Positions 49,424 to 63,377 of a stretch of 64,000 nt of DNA are shown here, piece after piece. The DNA is from Halomonas sp. LR3S48 (lineage in GTDB: Bacteria; Pseudomonadota; Gammaproteobacteria; Pseudomonadales; Halomonadaceae), in contig NZ_CP107009.1 of NCBI RefSeq assembly GCF_025725665.1, positions 2,356,001 to 2,420,000 of the forward strand, in the 5' to 3' direction. The notes beneath the pieces were generated by a model, which saw only the letters and a list, made by a program, of their open reading frames with translations, was not told where the DNA came from and ran no database searches. Both the position numbers and the translations under genes were made by a program. Position 1 is the stretch's first letter. Every line of letters begins with the position of its first letter.

Positions 49424-52171
49424 TTGAGCACCCGATTCCTGCGCCACTTCTTCGAACCCCGTACTATCGCGGTCATCGGCGCCTCGGAAAAGCCCCACTC
49501 CATCGGTGGCATCGTGATTCGCAACCTGCAGGAGGCTGGCTTTCCGGGAACGCTGTGGGCGGTCAACCGCAAGGGCTACGAGGCGGTCTTCGACCAACCC
49601 TGTGTTTCGCGCGTGAGCGATTTGCCCGAGACGCCCGACCTCGCCGTCGTCTGTACTCCGGCCGACACCCTGCCCAAGGTGATCACGCGCCTGGGGCGAA
49701 TCGGCGTCAAGGCGGCATTGGTACTCTCCGGCGGCGCACACCTGGACGAGGCCGAAGGGAGCAAGGGTTCGATCCGCGAGCGCATGCTGACGGCCGCGCG
49801 CGAATCGGGCATCCGTGTGCTGGGGCCGGAGTGCATGGGCCTGATCGTACCGGGCCGCCATATCAACGCCTCCTATTCCAGTCAGCCGGTCAAGGCGGGC
49901 AAGGTCGCCTATCTCGGCCAGTCGGGCATGCTCGGCAACGCCATGATCGACTGGGCAGCAGGACGCGGCATCGGTTTCTCGCACCTGATCACGGTAGGGG
50001 ACAGCGTCGACGTGATGCTTCCCGACCTGATCGACTACATCAACCAGTACGCTGCGACCCAGGCCATCCTGCTGCACCTGGAGCGCATCCATGACGCCCA
50101 GCACTTCATGACCGCCTTGCGTGACGCCTCGCGGCACCGCCTGGTCCTGGCAATCAAGAGCGGGCGCACTCCGCAGTCCGATCTCTCCGGTATGCCGCCG
50201 ACACCGGGTATCGCCAACCGCGACGTAGTCTTCGATGCCGCCTTCTCGCGTGCCGGCGTGGTACGAGTCAACGACTCCGACGAACTGTTTGACGCGCTGA
50301 TGACGCTGTCGCAGATGAAACCGCTCAAGGGCGACCGGCTGGCCATCGTCTCCAATGGCCTGGGGCCCGCCATGCTCGCCATCGACAAGCTGATCAATGC
50401 CGGCGGGCGGCTGGCAAGCTTCAGCGAGGAGACACGCAGTGCGCTGCGTCAGGGCGAATTCGACATGAGCAAGCCCGGCGAGAATCCGGTGGATCTGGGT
50501 GGAGACGCCGCGCCGGAGCGCTTCGTCGACGCACTGGAGATCGTCGCAGCCGACCCCGGGGTCGATGCCGTACTGGTGGTGCATGCTCCCACACGCCTGG
50601 CGCCGTCGAAGATCACCGCCCAGGCGCTGATCGCCAACCGCAAGCGCTTCAGGCGCAACCTGCTGACCAGTTGGATGGGGCTAGAGGGCGCCCTCTACGC
50701 GCGCCACGAGTGCAGCATGGCGGGCATCCCCACCTATGTCTCGCCGGAAAAGGCGGTCAAGGCGTTCATGCACATGGTCGACTACCAGCGCGTTCAGGCG
50801 CTGCTACAGGAGACGCCACCGAGCCTACCGTTCAGTACCACGGCGGACATTCGCGCCCGCTGCCACACGCTGATCGAGCAGGCCAGAACCGAAGGACGCG
50901 AGACCCTGTCGCACTCCGAGGCGGCACAGGTCCTCGAGGCCTACGGTATTCCCGTGGCTCCGAGCCGCTACGTGCACACACCCGAGGAGGCCGCGGCGGC
51001 AGTGCAAGCGGGAGAGGGCCCCTGGGCATTGAAGGTGGTCCACGACGGCAATTGCCGTCCGTTCCGCTATCGCAAGCATCCTCACCGCATTTCGGCTGGT
51101 CTGCTGCAGGACCTCCACGAGCCGGGCCAGGTCGCCGAAGGGCTCTCCCGACTCGGCGACAAGGTGCATGAGAAGTTCCCGCCGGTGAAAATTCGCGAGT
51201 ACTGTCTGCAGCCAATGCAGCGCGGCAAGCAATCGATGCAGCTCTGCGCCGGCATTACCCGTGATCCGGTATTCGGCCCGCTGATCGTGTTCGGCATCGG
51301 CGGTTACAAGGTCAACATCCTGGCCGACCGACAGGTGGCGCTGCCACCGCTGAACATGACCCTGGCTGCTGACGTGGTCGGGCGCACCCACGCCGCGCGG
51401 CTGATTCAGGAGCACTCCAGCGATCCCGAGCGCGACCTGGAAAGGCTGTGTCAGCTACTGGTCAAGCTGTCGCAGATGGCCTCGGACCTGCTCGAGCTGC
51501 GCGGGCTGGAGCTCAACCCCTTGCTGCTCAATCGCGACGGCATGCTGGCGGTGGACTTCGCCCTCGACCTGGGCACACCAGCGCGCTTTGCCATCATGCC
51601 GTACCCCGAGGAGCTGCGTGAGTGGGTGACGTTGAACAATGGCATGCAGGTCGAGGTGCGCCCCATCCGCGCCGAGGATGCGCCGCTGATCACCAGCTTC
51701 CACAGCCAGTTGTCGGAGGAGAGCATCCGATTTCGCTATTTCCACAACAAGTCCGACCTCAGCCAGCGCGATCTATCGATTCTCTCCCACATCAACTACG
51801 ATCGGCAGATGGCCTTCATCGCCGAGCACCAGAATGAAGACGGCAGCAAGGAGATGCTCGGCGTGGTGCGGGTGTGGAACGATCCCGACAACATCCGCAC
51901 CGAATTCTCCATCATCGTACGCGACGACATGGCCGGACAGGGGCTCGGCAGTCTGCTGATGAGGAAGATGATCGCCTACTGCAAGAGCGTGGGCACGCTG
52001 GAGATGATCGGCAAGGTGATGGTCGACAACCACCCCATGCGGGCACTGATGAAGCACCTGGGTTTCCGCTGCCGCTACAACATGGAGGAACAGGTGGTGG
52101 ATGCGGTGCTGCGTCTCAACGAGCCTGAGAGCGAATGGCAGCGGCATCGGCTGGAGAGCCTGCCGGACTGA
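49424..52171 (+). CDS. pat: Protein lysine acetyltransferase Pat (acyl-CoA synthetase-GNAT fusion)
   Basis: A 915-residue two-part protein. Residues 1-700 form an NDP-forming acyl-CoA synthetase-like part (RTIAVIGASEKPHSIGGIVI, YLGQSGMLGNAMIDWAAGRG, then an ATP-grasp region with LRGLELNPLLLNRDGMLAVD). The C-terminal 200 residues are a GNAT acetyltransferase (VEVRPIRAEDAPLITSFHSQ to DDMAGQGLGSLLMRKMI). Homologues (PatZ/YfiQ) acetylate and switch off acetyl- and propionyl-CoA synthetases. The TTG start at 49424 has GAGGTG 5 bases upstream. PrpE at 12.4 kb has the target motif. Confidence 0.92.
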   Translation: MSTRFLRHFFEPRTIAVIGASEKPHSIGGIVIRNLQEAGFPGTLWAVNRKGYEAVFDQPCVSRVSDLPETPDLAVVCTPADTLPKVITRLGRIGVKAALVLSGGAHLDEAEGSKGSIRERMLTAARESGIRVLGPECMGLIVPGRHINASYSSQPVKAGKVAYLGQSGMLGNAMIDWAAGRGIGFSHLITVGDSVDVMLPDLIDYINQYAATQAILLHLERIHDAQHFMTALRDASRHRLVLAIKSGRTPQSDLSGMPPTPGIANRDVVFDAAFSRAGVVRVNDSDELFDALMTLSQMKPLKGDRLAIVSNGLGPAMLAIDKLINAGGRLASFSEETRSALRQGEFDMSKPGENPVDLGGDAAPERFVDALEIVAADPGVDAVLVVHAPTRLAPSKITAQALIANRKRFRRNLLTSWMGLEGALYARHECSMAGIPTYVSPEKAVKAFMHMVDYQRVQALLQETPPSLPFSTTADIRARCHTLIEQARTEGRETLSHSEAAQVLEAYGIPVAPSRYVHTPEEAAAAVQAGEGPWALKVVHDGNCRPFRYRKHPHRISAGLLQDLHEPGQVAEGLSRLGDKVHEKFPPVKIREYCLQPMQRGKQSMQLCAGITRDPVFGPLIVFGIGGYKVNILADRQVALPPLNMTLAADVVGRTHAARLIQEHSSDPERDLERLCQLLVKLSQMASDLLELRGLELNPLLLNRDGMLAVDFALDLGTPARFAIMPYPEELREWVTLNNGMQVEVRPIRAEDAPLITSFHSQLSEESIRFRYFHNKSDLSQRDLSILSHINYDRQMAFIAEHQNEDGSKEMLGVVRVWNDPDNIRTEFSIIVRDDMAGQGLGSLLMRKMIAYCKSVGTLEMIGKVMVDNHPMRALMKHLGFRCRYNMEEQVVDAVLRLNEPESEWQRHRLESLPD

Positions 52172-52181
52172 AGACGTCGGG

Positions 52182-52207
52182 AATGGGTGCCGAATACGGC
52201 ACCCATT
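52182..52207. terminator. Bidirectional stem-loop between pat and pdxH
   Basis: AATGGGTGCCG, AATA loop, CGGCACCCATT, a perfect 11-bp stem 10 bases after the pat stop and 20 bases after the convergent pdxH stop. T-tracts are short. Confidence 0.78.
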
Positions 52208-52227
52208 CAGAAGAGCGGCGAGACGGT

Positions 52228-52869
52228 TCAGGGTGCCAGGCGGAAGGAGCGCCAAGTTTCGTCGCGAAACTCGTAGCGGATTCGGTCGTGTAGCCGGCTG
52301 GGCTGCCCCTGCCAGAACTCGATCATGTCGGGGATCACACGGTACCCGCCCCAATGCCCGGGACGCGGAATCTCCTGGCCCTCGTAGGCTTGCTCGAAGC
52401 GGTGCTGACGCTCCTCGATCCAGTGGCGATCGGGGATCACCACGCTCTGAGTAGCCACCCAGGCACCTAACTGACTGGCGCGGGGGCGGCTGTTGAAATA
52501 GGAATCCGATTCCTCGTCACTTACCACCTCGACCCGGCCCTCGACGCGCACCTGACGCCCCAGGGAAGGCCACCAGAACACCAGAGCGGCATGCGGCACA
52601 TTGGTCAGTTCGCTGCCCTTGTGGCTGTGGTAATTGGTGTAGAACACCAAGCCGCGGTCGTCATAGCCTTTCAGCAGCACGATGCGCGCATGGGGCAGGC
52701 CTTGGCTATCCACGGTAGCCAGCGTCATCACGTTGCCGTCCTCGCCCTCGGCATCCAGCGCCAGCGTCAGCCACTCGTCGAACAGCACCATGGGTGCCGC
52801 GGGCACCATGCCTTCCTCGAGTCTGCCACCCTCGTAGTCGCGCCGGATGTCGGCGATGTTGCGTGTCAT
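52228..52869 (-). CDS. pdxH: Pyridoxamine 5'-phosphate oxidase
   Basis: FMN enzyme (213 aa) making pyridoxal 5'-phosphate from pyridoxamine or pyridoxine phosphate. ARIVLLKGYDDRGLVFYTNY and SHKGSELTNVPHAALVFWWP are FMN-binding segments; PDRHWIEERQHRFEQAYEGQ and PSRLHDRIRYEFRDETWRSF belong to the C-terminal PNPOx domain. The start at 52869 has GAGGAG 7 bases upstream. Length equals the usual 213-218. Confidence 0.95.
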   Translation of the reverse strand: MTRNIADIRRDYEGGRLEEGMVPAAPMVLFDEWLTLALDAEGEDGNVMTLATVDSQGLPHARIVLLKGYDDRGLVFYTNYHSHKGSELTNVPHAALVFWWPSLGRQVRVEGRVEVVSDEESDSYFNSRPRASQLGAWVATQSVVIPDRHWIEERQHRFEQAYEGQEIPRPGHWGGYRVIPDMIEFWQGQPSRLHDRIRYEFRDETWRSFRLAP

Positions 52870-52987
52870 GGCGTACTCCTCGTCCTTTTTCTCAATGGTC
52901 GCCGCTGTGGGGCAACAGCACAACACCTGCGGCTTGACCAACATCACTTATTTCGACATCCGCACACCGCCGGCATGTCCTTGCGCT

Positions 52988-54033
<1,046 letters not shown>

Positions 54034-54390
54034 TCAGTCGTTCGCGTGGAGCAGGGCGAGTACGTCTTCCGGCGGACGACCGATCACGGCGCGCTTGCCG
54101 TCATCGGCGATTGGCCGCTCCATCAGCTTGGGATGGCTGACGATGGCCGCGATCACCTGTTCCTGATCCTGCAGGTCGGTATCCTCGACTTCCTGCCACT
54201 CCGCTTCCTGGGTGCGGACCAGCGCCTCTCCATCGGCGTCCAAGCGCGACATGAGATCGCGCAACTCCTCCTCGTTCAACGGCTCGTCGAGATAGCGGCG
54301 CACCTTTACCTCGGCGCCATGCTCCTCCAGAAGAGCCAATGCCTGGCGCGACTTGGAACAGCGGGGGTTGTGGTAAAACGTAATGGCCAT
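54034..54390 (-). CDS. arsC: Arsenate reductase, glutaredoxin-linked ArsC family
   Basis: A 118-residue thioredoxin-fold protein. The catalytic Cys is in YHNPRCSKSRQALALLEEHG; KVRRYLDEPLNEEELRDLMS and AVIGRPPEDVLALL contain family positions, with an Arg in RPIADDGKRAV near the arsenate site. It may reduce arsenate with glutathione and glutaredoxin or serve as a related reductase (YfgD type). No arsB or arsenic-type regulator is next to it. It starts 27 bases upstream of the wrbA-type gene. Confidence 0.88.
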   Translation of the reverse strand: MAITFYHNPRCSKSRQALALLEEHGAEVKVRRYLDEPLNEEELRDLMSRLDADGEALVRTQEAEWQEVEDTDLQDQEQVIAAIVSHPKLMERPIADDGKRAVIGRPPEDVLALLHAND

Positions 54391-54482
54391 GCGAGACTCC
54401 TAGATCCTTGGAAGACTGGTCCATATTGTAGAAGGGCGGCCGTGTCGGCCACAACCGCAGCCATCCCGAATCCCCGCCTCGA

Positions 54483-54932
54483 TCAGATGGTTGCGCCATC
54501 GATAGCCGGGCGCTGCAGTTCACTCAGGCGGCGATACACCCAGACCATACGGCCGTCCTCAAGGCGCATGGGCACGCGCTCGTAGCGAATTCCCAGACGC
54601 TCGTAGCGATCCAAACGTTGCAGCTCGCCAGCATCCACCACGATGACTTCGCCTTCTACCCGCTCTCCCGGCGCCTCGGCCAGATCCAGCCCATCACGTC
54701 GAAATCCCTCGAGGGAGGCCGGCTCGGTTTCCCCGGCCCGCCCCATCACCACCCAGCGGATCGGCGCAAGGCGCAACGTGCCATAGACGAATACCGCATG
54801 CTCGCCTTCCTCGATGTCAGGCAAGTGATCGGGACGCTCATAGGTAAAAGGGCTCAGCATGGTGAGCCACAGCCATCCCAGCACGGCCAGCATGACGACC
54901 AGCGCGGTGATGACAAGATAACGACGATGCAT
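54483..54932 (-). CDS. Membrane-anchored gamma-glutamylcyclotransferase-like protein
   Basis: A 149-residue protein. It begins with a helix YLVITALVVMLAVLGWLWL that would anchor it, followed by a gamma-glutamylcyclotransferase-like (AIG2) domain with AVFVYGTLRLAPIRWVVMGR and DAGELQRLDRYERLGIRYER. YGTLR is the substrate-binding loop. The domain is short and the anchor is not usual for cytosolic cyclotransferases, so the substrate may be envelope-derived. AGGAG stands 7 bases before the ATG at 54932. Confidence 0.75.
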   Translation of the reverse strand: MHRRYLVITALVVMLAVLGWLWLTMLSPFTYERPDHLPDIEEGEHAVFVYGTLRLAPIRWVVMGRAGETEPASLEGFRRDGLDLAEAPGERVEGEVIVVDAGELQRLDRYERLGIRYERVPMRLEDGRMVWVYRRLSELQRPAIDGATI

Positions 54933-55053
54933 GCGATCTCCTGTCGTTGGGCTGCTGCCATCCTGCCATGGCAGAAGGGGGTGAGTCCGGTTCAATGCCG
55001 GAGCAAGGCTTGCTAGGATGCAAAGCAAGGCTCGACACAGCGGAGGATGCCCC

Positions 55054-55647
55054 ATGAATCAGTCAGCGCACGAGGACAAGGACTTCAGGGCATTGATGGG
55101 AGACGTGAAGCCGCTGCGCAGGAGCGCCAATCGAGCCGACCCGGGCCCGCGCCGCTCGCGCCCCACCGAGGCACAGTTGGCGCGGCGCGAGAGCGCTCAG
55201 GAAGAGCTCGCCCGGGACAGTTTCCTGTCGGACGACTTCGTCGAACTGCTGCCGCCGTTCGACCCCATCGTGTTTCGCCGTGACGGCATTCAGCAGGGTG
55301 TCGTCGACCGCCTGCGTCACGGTGGCTATGCGGCTCAGTCACGCCTGCATCTGCTGCGCCGCCCACTGGCCGAGTGCCGGCGGGCGTTGCCTCCCTTCAT
55401 CCACGAGGCCTACGCCCATGACTTGCGCTCGGTGCTGATCGTGCACGGCCGGGGTCAGGAGATCGACAGTCCGGCCAACGTGCTGCGCTCCTACCTTGCC
55501 AAATGGCTCGCGCAGTTCGACCAGGTGCAGGCCTACGTGTCGGCCCAGCAGGCCGACGGCGGACTGGGGGCGACCTGGGTCATGCTGCGCAAGAGCGAGC
55601 GGGCGAGGGCGGATAACCGCGAGCGCCAGCAGAAGCGGCGCGGCTGA
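55054..55647 (+). CDS. smrA: Smr-domain DNA endonuclease SmrA
   Basis: A 197-residue protein with a charged N-terminal region and a C-terminal Smr (MutS2-like) nuclease domain, LRHGGYAAQSRLHLLRRPLA and SVLIVHGRGQEIDSPANVLR being its motifs; ADGGLGATWVMLRKSE is the last strand. The usual LDLHG motif reads SRLHLLR. The ATG at 55054 has GAGGA about 7 bases upstream; 55018 is an alternative start. Smr proteins cut branched or nicked DNA or RNA. A strong terminator follows. Confidence 0.88.
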   Translation: MNQSAHEDKDFRALMGDVKPLRRSANRADPGPRRSRPTEAQLARRESAQEELARDSFLSDDFVELLPPFDPIVFRRDGIQQGVVDRLRHGGYAAQSRLHLLRRPLAECRRALPPFIHEAYAHDLRSVLIVHGRGQEIDSPANVLRSYLAKWLAQFDQVQAYVSAQQADGGLGATWVMLRKSERARADNRERQQKRRG

Positions 55648-55660
55648 TCCTCAGAACGAC

Positions 55661-55687
55661 AAAAAGCCGGCACGTGGCCGGCTTTTT
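55661..55687. terminator. Bidirectional intrinsic terminator between smrA and the DUF934 gene
   Basis: AAAAAGCCGGC, ACGTG loop, GCCGGCTTTTT, an 11-bp stem with A- and T-runs, so it works on both strands for the convergent genes. Confidence 0.93.
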
Positions 55688-55717
55688 CTTTCAACACCGA
55701 GTTGCGGCAAGCCCAGG

Positions 55718-56248
55718 CTAGGCCAGGGCCGGCTCACGCTCCAAGGCTTCGCGCATGCGTTGACGGAACAACGGTTCGGCCACGTCGACGGCCGGCTGAT
55801 AGGCACGACTGAAGGCATTCATAGCCTGCAGGGCGTCCTCCAGCCACTGGTCCTCACGCAGCGACAGGGCATCGAACCCGCAGCGGGTGAGGAAGAAGAC
55901 CTGGTCGATGAGTACGTCGCCGACGGCACGGATCTCGCCATCGTAGCCGTAGCGTTCGCGCAGCAGCCGTGCCAGGCTGTAGCCGCGACCATCGGTGAAC
56001 TTGGGAAAGTCGATGGCGATCAGCGGCGCGCCAACCAGTTCCTCGGCCAGTTCCGGCGTCAGCTCGGTATCGCTCGACAGCCAGGGCGCCAGTTCATGGC
56101 TACGCTCCGACGCCTGCCAGCGTGCCAGGGGCACGATGGCAGGGGAGTCGGGCAGTGCCGCTTCCTCCTCGCGAACCAGTACCCAGCGATCCTCGGCCGG
56201 CTTGCCGCCGCGAATGAAGGGGCGTACTGAAGCGTCTTGATCAGGCAT
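55718..56248 (-). CDS. DUF934 protein, sulfite reductase partner
   Basis: A 176-residue protein of the DUF934 family, usually next to the siroheme sulfite reductase gene. The start at 56248 gives MPDQDASVRPFIRGGKPAED, 8 bases inside the end of cysI. LIAIDFPKFTDGRGYSLARL and RAVGDVLIDQVFFLTRCGFD are conserved. Its function is unproven; a role in electron delivery to or assembly of the reductase has been suggested by linkage. It has no flavin or iron-sulfur motif. Confidence 0.9.
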   Translation of the reverse strand: MPDQDASVRPFIRGGKPAEDRWVLVREEEAALPDSPAIVPLARWQASERSHELAPWLSSDTELTPELAEELVGAPLIAIDFPKFTDGRGYSLARLLRERYGYDGEIRAVGDVLIDQVFFLTRCGFDALSLREDQWLEDALQAMNAFSRAYQPAVDVAEPLFRQRMREALEREPALA

Positions 56249-57893
56249 ATACCCGCTCCTTGAAAGGCTTGAGGCCGATACGGCGATACGTCTCGATGAA
56301 GGTCTCACCCTCGGCTCGCTCGCCGACGTAGACCTGCAGTACCTTGTCGATGACCTCGGGCACGCTCTCGCGATCGAACGAGGGGCCGAGGATCTTGCCC
56401 AGCGAGGACTCGTTACCCTGAGCGCCGCCGAGCGAGATCTGATACCACTCCTCGCCCTTCTTGTCGACGCCGAGGATGCCGATGTGACCGACGTGGTGAT
56501 GGCCGCAGGCGTTCATGCAGCCTGAAATGTTGAGATCCAGCGGCCCCAGGTCGTAGAGGTAATCGATGTCCTCGAAGCGCTCCTGGATGGCCTGGGCGAC
56601 CGGGATCGACTTGGCGTTGGCCAGGGCGCAGTAATCGCCACCGGGGCAGCAGATCAGGTCCGCGAGGGTACCCACGGTGGGGTTGGCCAGGCCGAGTTCC
56701 TGCAAGCGCTGCCAGAGCTCCTCCAGGCGGTCCACCGCCACGTCGGCCAACACCAGGTTCTGCTCGTGGGTGACGCGAATCTCGCCATGGCTGTACTCGT
56801 CGGCGAGGTCGGCCACCTGATGCATCTGTTCCCAGGTCAGGTCACCGGGCGAGTGGCCACGGCGCTTGAGTGACAGGGTGACCGCCTTGTAGCCCGGTAC
56901 CTTGTGGCCATGCACATTGTTGGTCACGAAGCGGGCGAAGGCTCGGTTCTCACTACGCAGGCGCTCGAAGTCGGCAATCGCTTCCTCGCTGACGGCGCGG
57001 CGTTCCGGATCGACGAAATGCGACTGCATCGCCTCGACCGCTTCGCGGGTCAGCGTCTGCGGGCCATTCTTGAGGTGCGCCCATTCGGCATCGACCCGAC
57101 GGCGGAACTCCTCGACGCCCAATGCCTTGACCAGGATCTTGATGCGCGCCTTGAACTTGTTGTCGCGGCGGCCGAACTGGTTGTAGACGCGCACCAGCGC
57201 TTCCAGATAGGTCAGCAAGTGCTGCCACGGCAAGTCGTCGCGTACCACTTCGCCGATCATCGGAGTGCGGCCGAGGCCGCCACCGGCCAGCACCTTGACC
57301 CGAACCTCGCCCTGGTCGTCGCGCCACAGGCGCAAGCCCACGTCGTGAACCTGGATGGCGGCGCGATCCTCGGCGGAACCGGTCACGGCGATCTTGAACT
57401 TGCGCGGCAGGTAGGTGAATTCGGGATGGAACGTCGACCACTGGCGAATCAGCTCGCACCAGGGGCGCGGATCGACCTCTTCATCCTCGGCAATGCCGGC
57501 GAACTGGTCGGAAGAAGTATTGCGGATGTCGTTGCCGCTGGTCTGGATCGCGTGCATCTGCACGCTGGCCAGCTCGGCCAGCATGTCGGGGACCGTTTCC
57601 AGCTTCGGCCAGTTCAGCTGCAGGTTGGTGCGAGTGGTGAAATGCCCGTAGCCACGGTCGTAGTCGCGCGCCAGGTCACCCAGCTTGCGCAGCTGATACG
57701 AAGCCAGCATGCCGTAGGGAATGGCGATGCGCAGCATGGGTGCGTAACGCTGGACATAGAGTCCATTCTGCACGCGCAACGGCAGAAATTCTTCGTCGCT
57801 GATCCGGCCGGCCAGATAACGATTCATCTGGTCGCGAAACTGGGCGACGCGTTCATTGACCAGAGTCTGATCATGGGTGTCGTAGCGATACAT
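56241..57893 (-). CDS. cysI: Sulfite (nitrite/sulfite) reductase hemoprotein
   Basis: Siroheme and [4Fe-4S] enzyme (550 aa) that reduces sulfite to sulfide for cysteine synthesis. Cluster cysteines are in LICCPGGDYCALA and ISGCMNACGHHHVGHIG; siroheme-contacting segments GYGHFTTRTNLQLNWPK and QTSGNDIRNTSSDQFAG are near the N-terminus. Two ferredoxin-like repeats are seen, as in the family. There is no cysJ flavoprotein next to it; the following DUF934 gene replaces it in this arrangement, so electrons may come from another carrier. The promoter region upstream (57,950-58,010) is strikingly AT-rich. Confidence 0.93.
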   Translation of the reverse strand: MYRYDTHDQTLVNERVAQFRDQMNRYLAGRISDEEFLPLRVQNGLYVQRYAPMLRIAIPYGMLASYQLRKLGDLARDYDRGYGHFTTRTNLQLNWPKLETVPDMLAELASVQMHAIQTSGNDIRNTSSDQFAGIAEDEEVDPRPWCELIRQWSTFHPEFTYLPRKFKIAVTGSAEDRAAIQVHDVGLRLWRDDQGEVRVKVLAGGGLGRTPMIGEVVRDDLPWQHLLTYLEALVRVYNQFGRRDNKFKARIKILVKALGVEEFRRRVDAEWAHLKNGPQTLTREAVEAMQSHFVDPERRAVSEEAIADFERLRSENRAFARFVTNNVHGHKVPGYKAVTLSLKRRGHSPGDLTWEQMHQVADLADEYSHGEIRVTHEQNLVLADVAVDRLEELWQRLQELGLANPTVGTLADLICCPGGDYCALANAKSIPVAQAIQERFEDIDYLYDLGPLDLNISGCMNACGHHHVGHIGILGVDKKGEEWYQISLGGAQGNESSLGKILGPSFDRESVPEVIDKVLQVYVGERAEGETFIETYRRIGLKPFKERVYA

Positions 57894-58024
57894 TCAGCCG
57901 GTCCTGCTGCTAGGGGATTGGCGAAGCGTCAGGGGGCACCATAACGCCCCTGGCATATTCTATGAAAGAATAAATATTTATATTTTTTATACGTAAAAGC
58001 ATATATAGCGTCAAGTCACGTGGC

Positions 58025-59353
58025 TCAAAGCTGCAACCGCAACCAATGGCGGCGCTGCCAGATCATGGCAAACCACAGCGAGTTCAACGCACGGTAGCCA
58101 AGTTGCACCCACCAGATGCCCAGCAGCCCTTGCTCCATGACTATGCCGACCCACCACGCCAGCGGCAGGAAGACCAGCCATTGCAAGGTAAGCGTGGTGG
58201 TCATCACGGTGCGGTTGGCACCGGCGCCGAGCAGGGCCTGTCCCAGCACCAGGGCGGCGGCATCCAGCACGATCATGATCGCGGTGAGCTGCAACGGCAG
58301 GCGTGCCAAGGCTATCAGTTCGCGGTCGTGCAGGAAAACGCCCAGTATCCCATCGGGAAACAGGGCCATGGGTAGTGCCAGCACTGCCAGGCACAGCCAG
58401 GCCAGACGCACCACGTCCCAGCCCCAGCGATGGGCATCACCATGGGCCTGCTGGCCCAGCGACTGACCCACCAGGCTCATCGCCGCCATGCCCAGGCCCA
58501 CGCCGGGCAAGATCAGCAACAGCGAAAGATTCACCAGCACGTGGCCGACGGCAACGCTGGCGGTATCGATCCGGCCCAGGATCCAGAACAGCACCGCATA
58601 GCCGGCGGCGAACCACAGCTGCTGAAAGGAGTGCGGCATCGCCAGGCGCAGGGTGGCCAGCAGGGTAGGATGCCGCGGCAGGCTGACGAGGAATCCACTG
58701 GGCACGGCACGGCGGAAGCTGAGCAGCACCCAGAGCCCGAGGCCCACGAACAGCGAAAGGCTGGTGCCCGCACCAGCACCAGCGGCCCCCATGGCCGGCA
58801 GGCCTGCATAGCCGAAGATCAGGCCAATGCTGGCCGCCACGTTGACGACGTGCATTACCAGCATGATGCGCAGGTAGAAGCCGCTCTGCTCGATGCCGTT
58901 CCAGTAACCGCGAAAGCAGAAGATCATCGCTACGGCAATGAGCGACAGCACCCGCCAACGAAAGTACTCTGCTGCCACGTCGTTCACTTCTGCGCTGGGA
59001 TTGAGCAATAGCATCAGCAGCGGGGCCTGCCACAGGCAGAGCAGAGTGATGGGCAGCGACACCAGCAGAGCGATGACCAGCCCGGCATTGAGCGGCAGGG
59101 CTCGCAGGTGCCAGGCACGCTCACCGTGTCGCCACGCGGTCTGCGCCTGCACGCCGGAAGAGAGCCCGAACACCAGCGCGGTGATCAGGAACATGGCATA
59201 GCCGCCGATACCCACGCCGGCCAACGGCACTTCGCCGAGCGAGCCGACGAGCGCCGCATCGACCAGGTTGATCAGGCTCTGGGTCAGCATTGCGGCAATG
59301 ATCGGCACGGCGAGGTTGAGAATACGCCGGCGGCGAATCGAGTCGGGTAGCAT
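58025..59353 (-). CDS. MATE-family multidrug/sodium antiporter
   Basis: A 442-residue inner-membrane exporter with 12 helices in two repeats: LNLAVPIIAAMLTQSLINLV and FSSGVQAQTA-like loop (VFGLSSGVQAQTA) in the first half, HSFQQLWFAAGYAVLFWILG opening the second. VDAALVGSLGEVPLAGVGIG is the conserved MATE motif. DinF/NorM-type proteins expel cationic drugs with Na+ or H+. It begins 62 bases after metH on the same strand, so readthrough from metH is likely. The ATG at 59353 has no strong ribosome site; 59389 is another option. Confidence 0.88.
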   Translation of the reverse strand: MLPDSIRRRRILNLAVPIIAAMLTQSLINLVDAALVGSLGEVPLAGVGIGGYAMFLITALVFGLSSGVQAQTAWRHGERAWHLRALPLNAGLVIALLVSLPITLLCLWQAPLLMLLLNPSAEVNDVAAEYFRWRVLSLIAVAMIFCFRGYWNGIEQSGFYLRIMLVMHVVNVAASIGLIFGYAGLPAMGAAGAGAGTSLSLFVGLGLWVLLSFRRAVPSGFLVSLPRHPTLLATLRLAMPHSFQQLWFAAGYAVLFWILGRIDTASVAVGHVLVNLSLLLILPGVGLGMAAMSLVGQSLGQQAHGDAHRWGWDVVRLAWLCLAVLALPMALFPDGILGVFLHDRELIALARLPLQLTAIMIVLDAAALVLGQALLGAGANRTVMTTTLTLQWLVFLPLAWWVGIVMEQGLLGIWWVQLGYRALNSLWFAMIWQRRHWLRLQL

Positions 59354-59415
59354 CCGTCTATCGCTGGTTCTGCCAGGCGCCCACGCCATGGGGGTGGACG
59401 CGCCTGGCTCTGGTA

Positions 59416-63129
<3,714 letters not shown>

Positions 63130-63377
63130 GGGTCGGGTCGGTCTCCAGCGAAAGTCACGTCCAGGGAATCCAAGCCGCCCCGCTGATTCTTGTCGGCTAC
63201 TGGGCAGGGGCGGTCGTGTCGGCCCGCCATGGTAGCAAAACCAGCCGCTTGAGGGCAGGGCTGGTCAAAAACCGACCAAAACAGTCGGGATTGTCTCCAG
63301 GCGGGCTTTTGCTTACCATGATGGTATGTCACATATGGCCGGCCCGACGAGGACCAGGCCCGACCAGCGAGAACACC

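Noticed and set aside
49316..50584. Long minus-strand reading frame extending the deacetylase upstream.
   Set aside because: It is antisense to the Pat-type gene, and the extension has no domain. The family N-terminus begins at 49315.
63130..63377. Possible cobalamin riboswitch before metH.
   Set aside because: I could not find a B12-box-like segment or the expected multi-stem layout in the gap. The gap has only short dyads.
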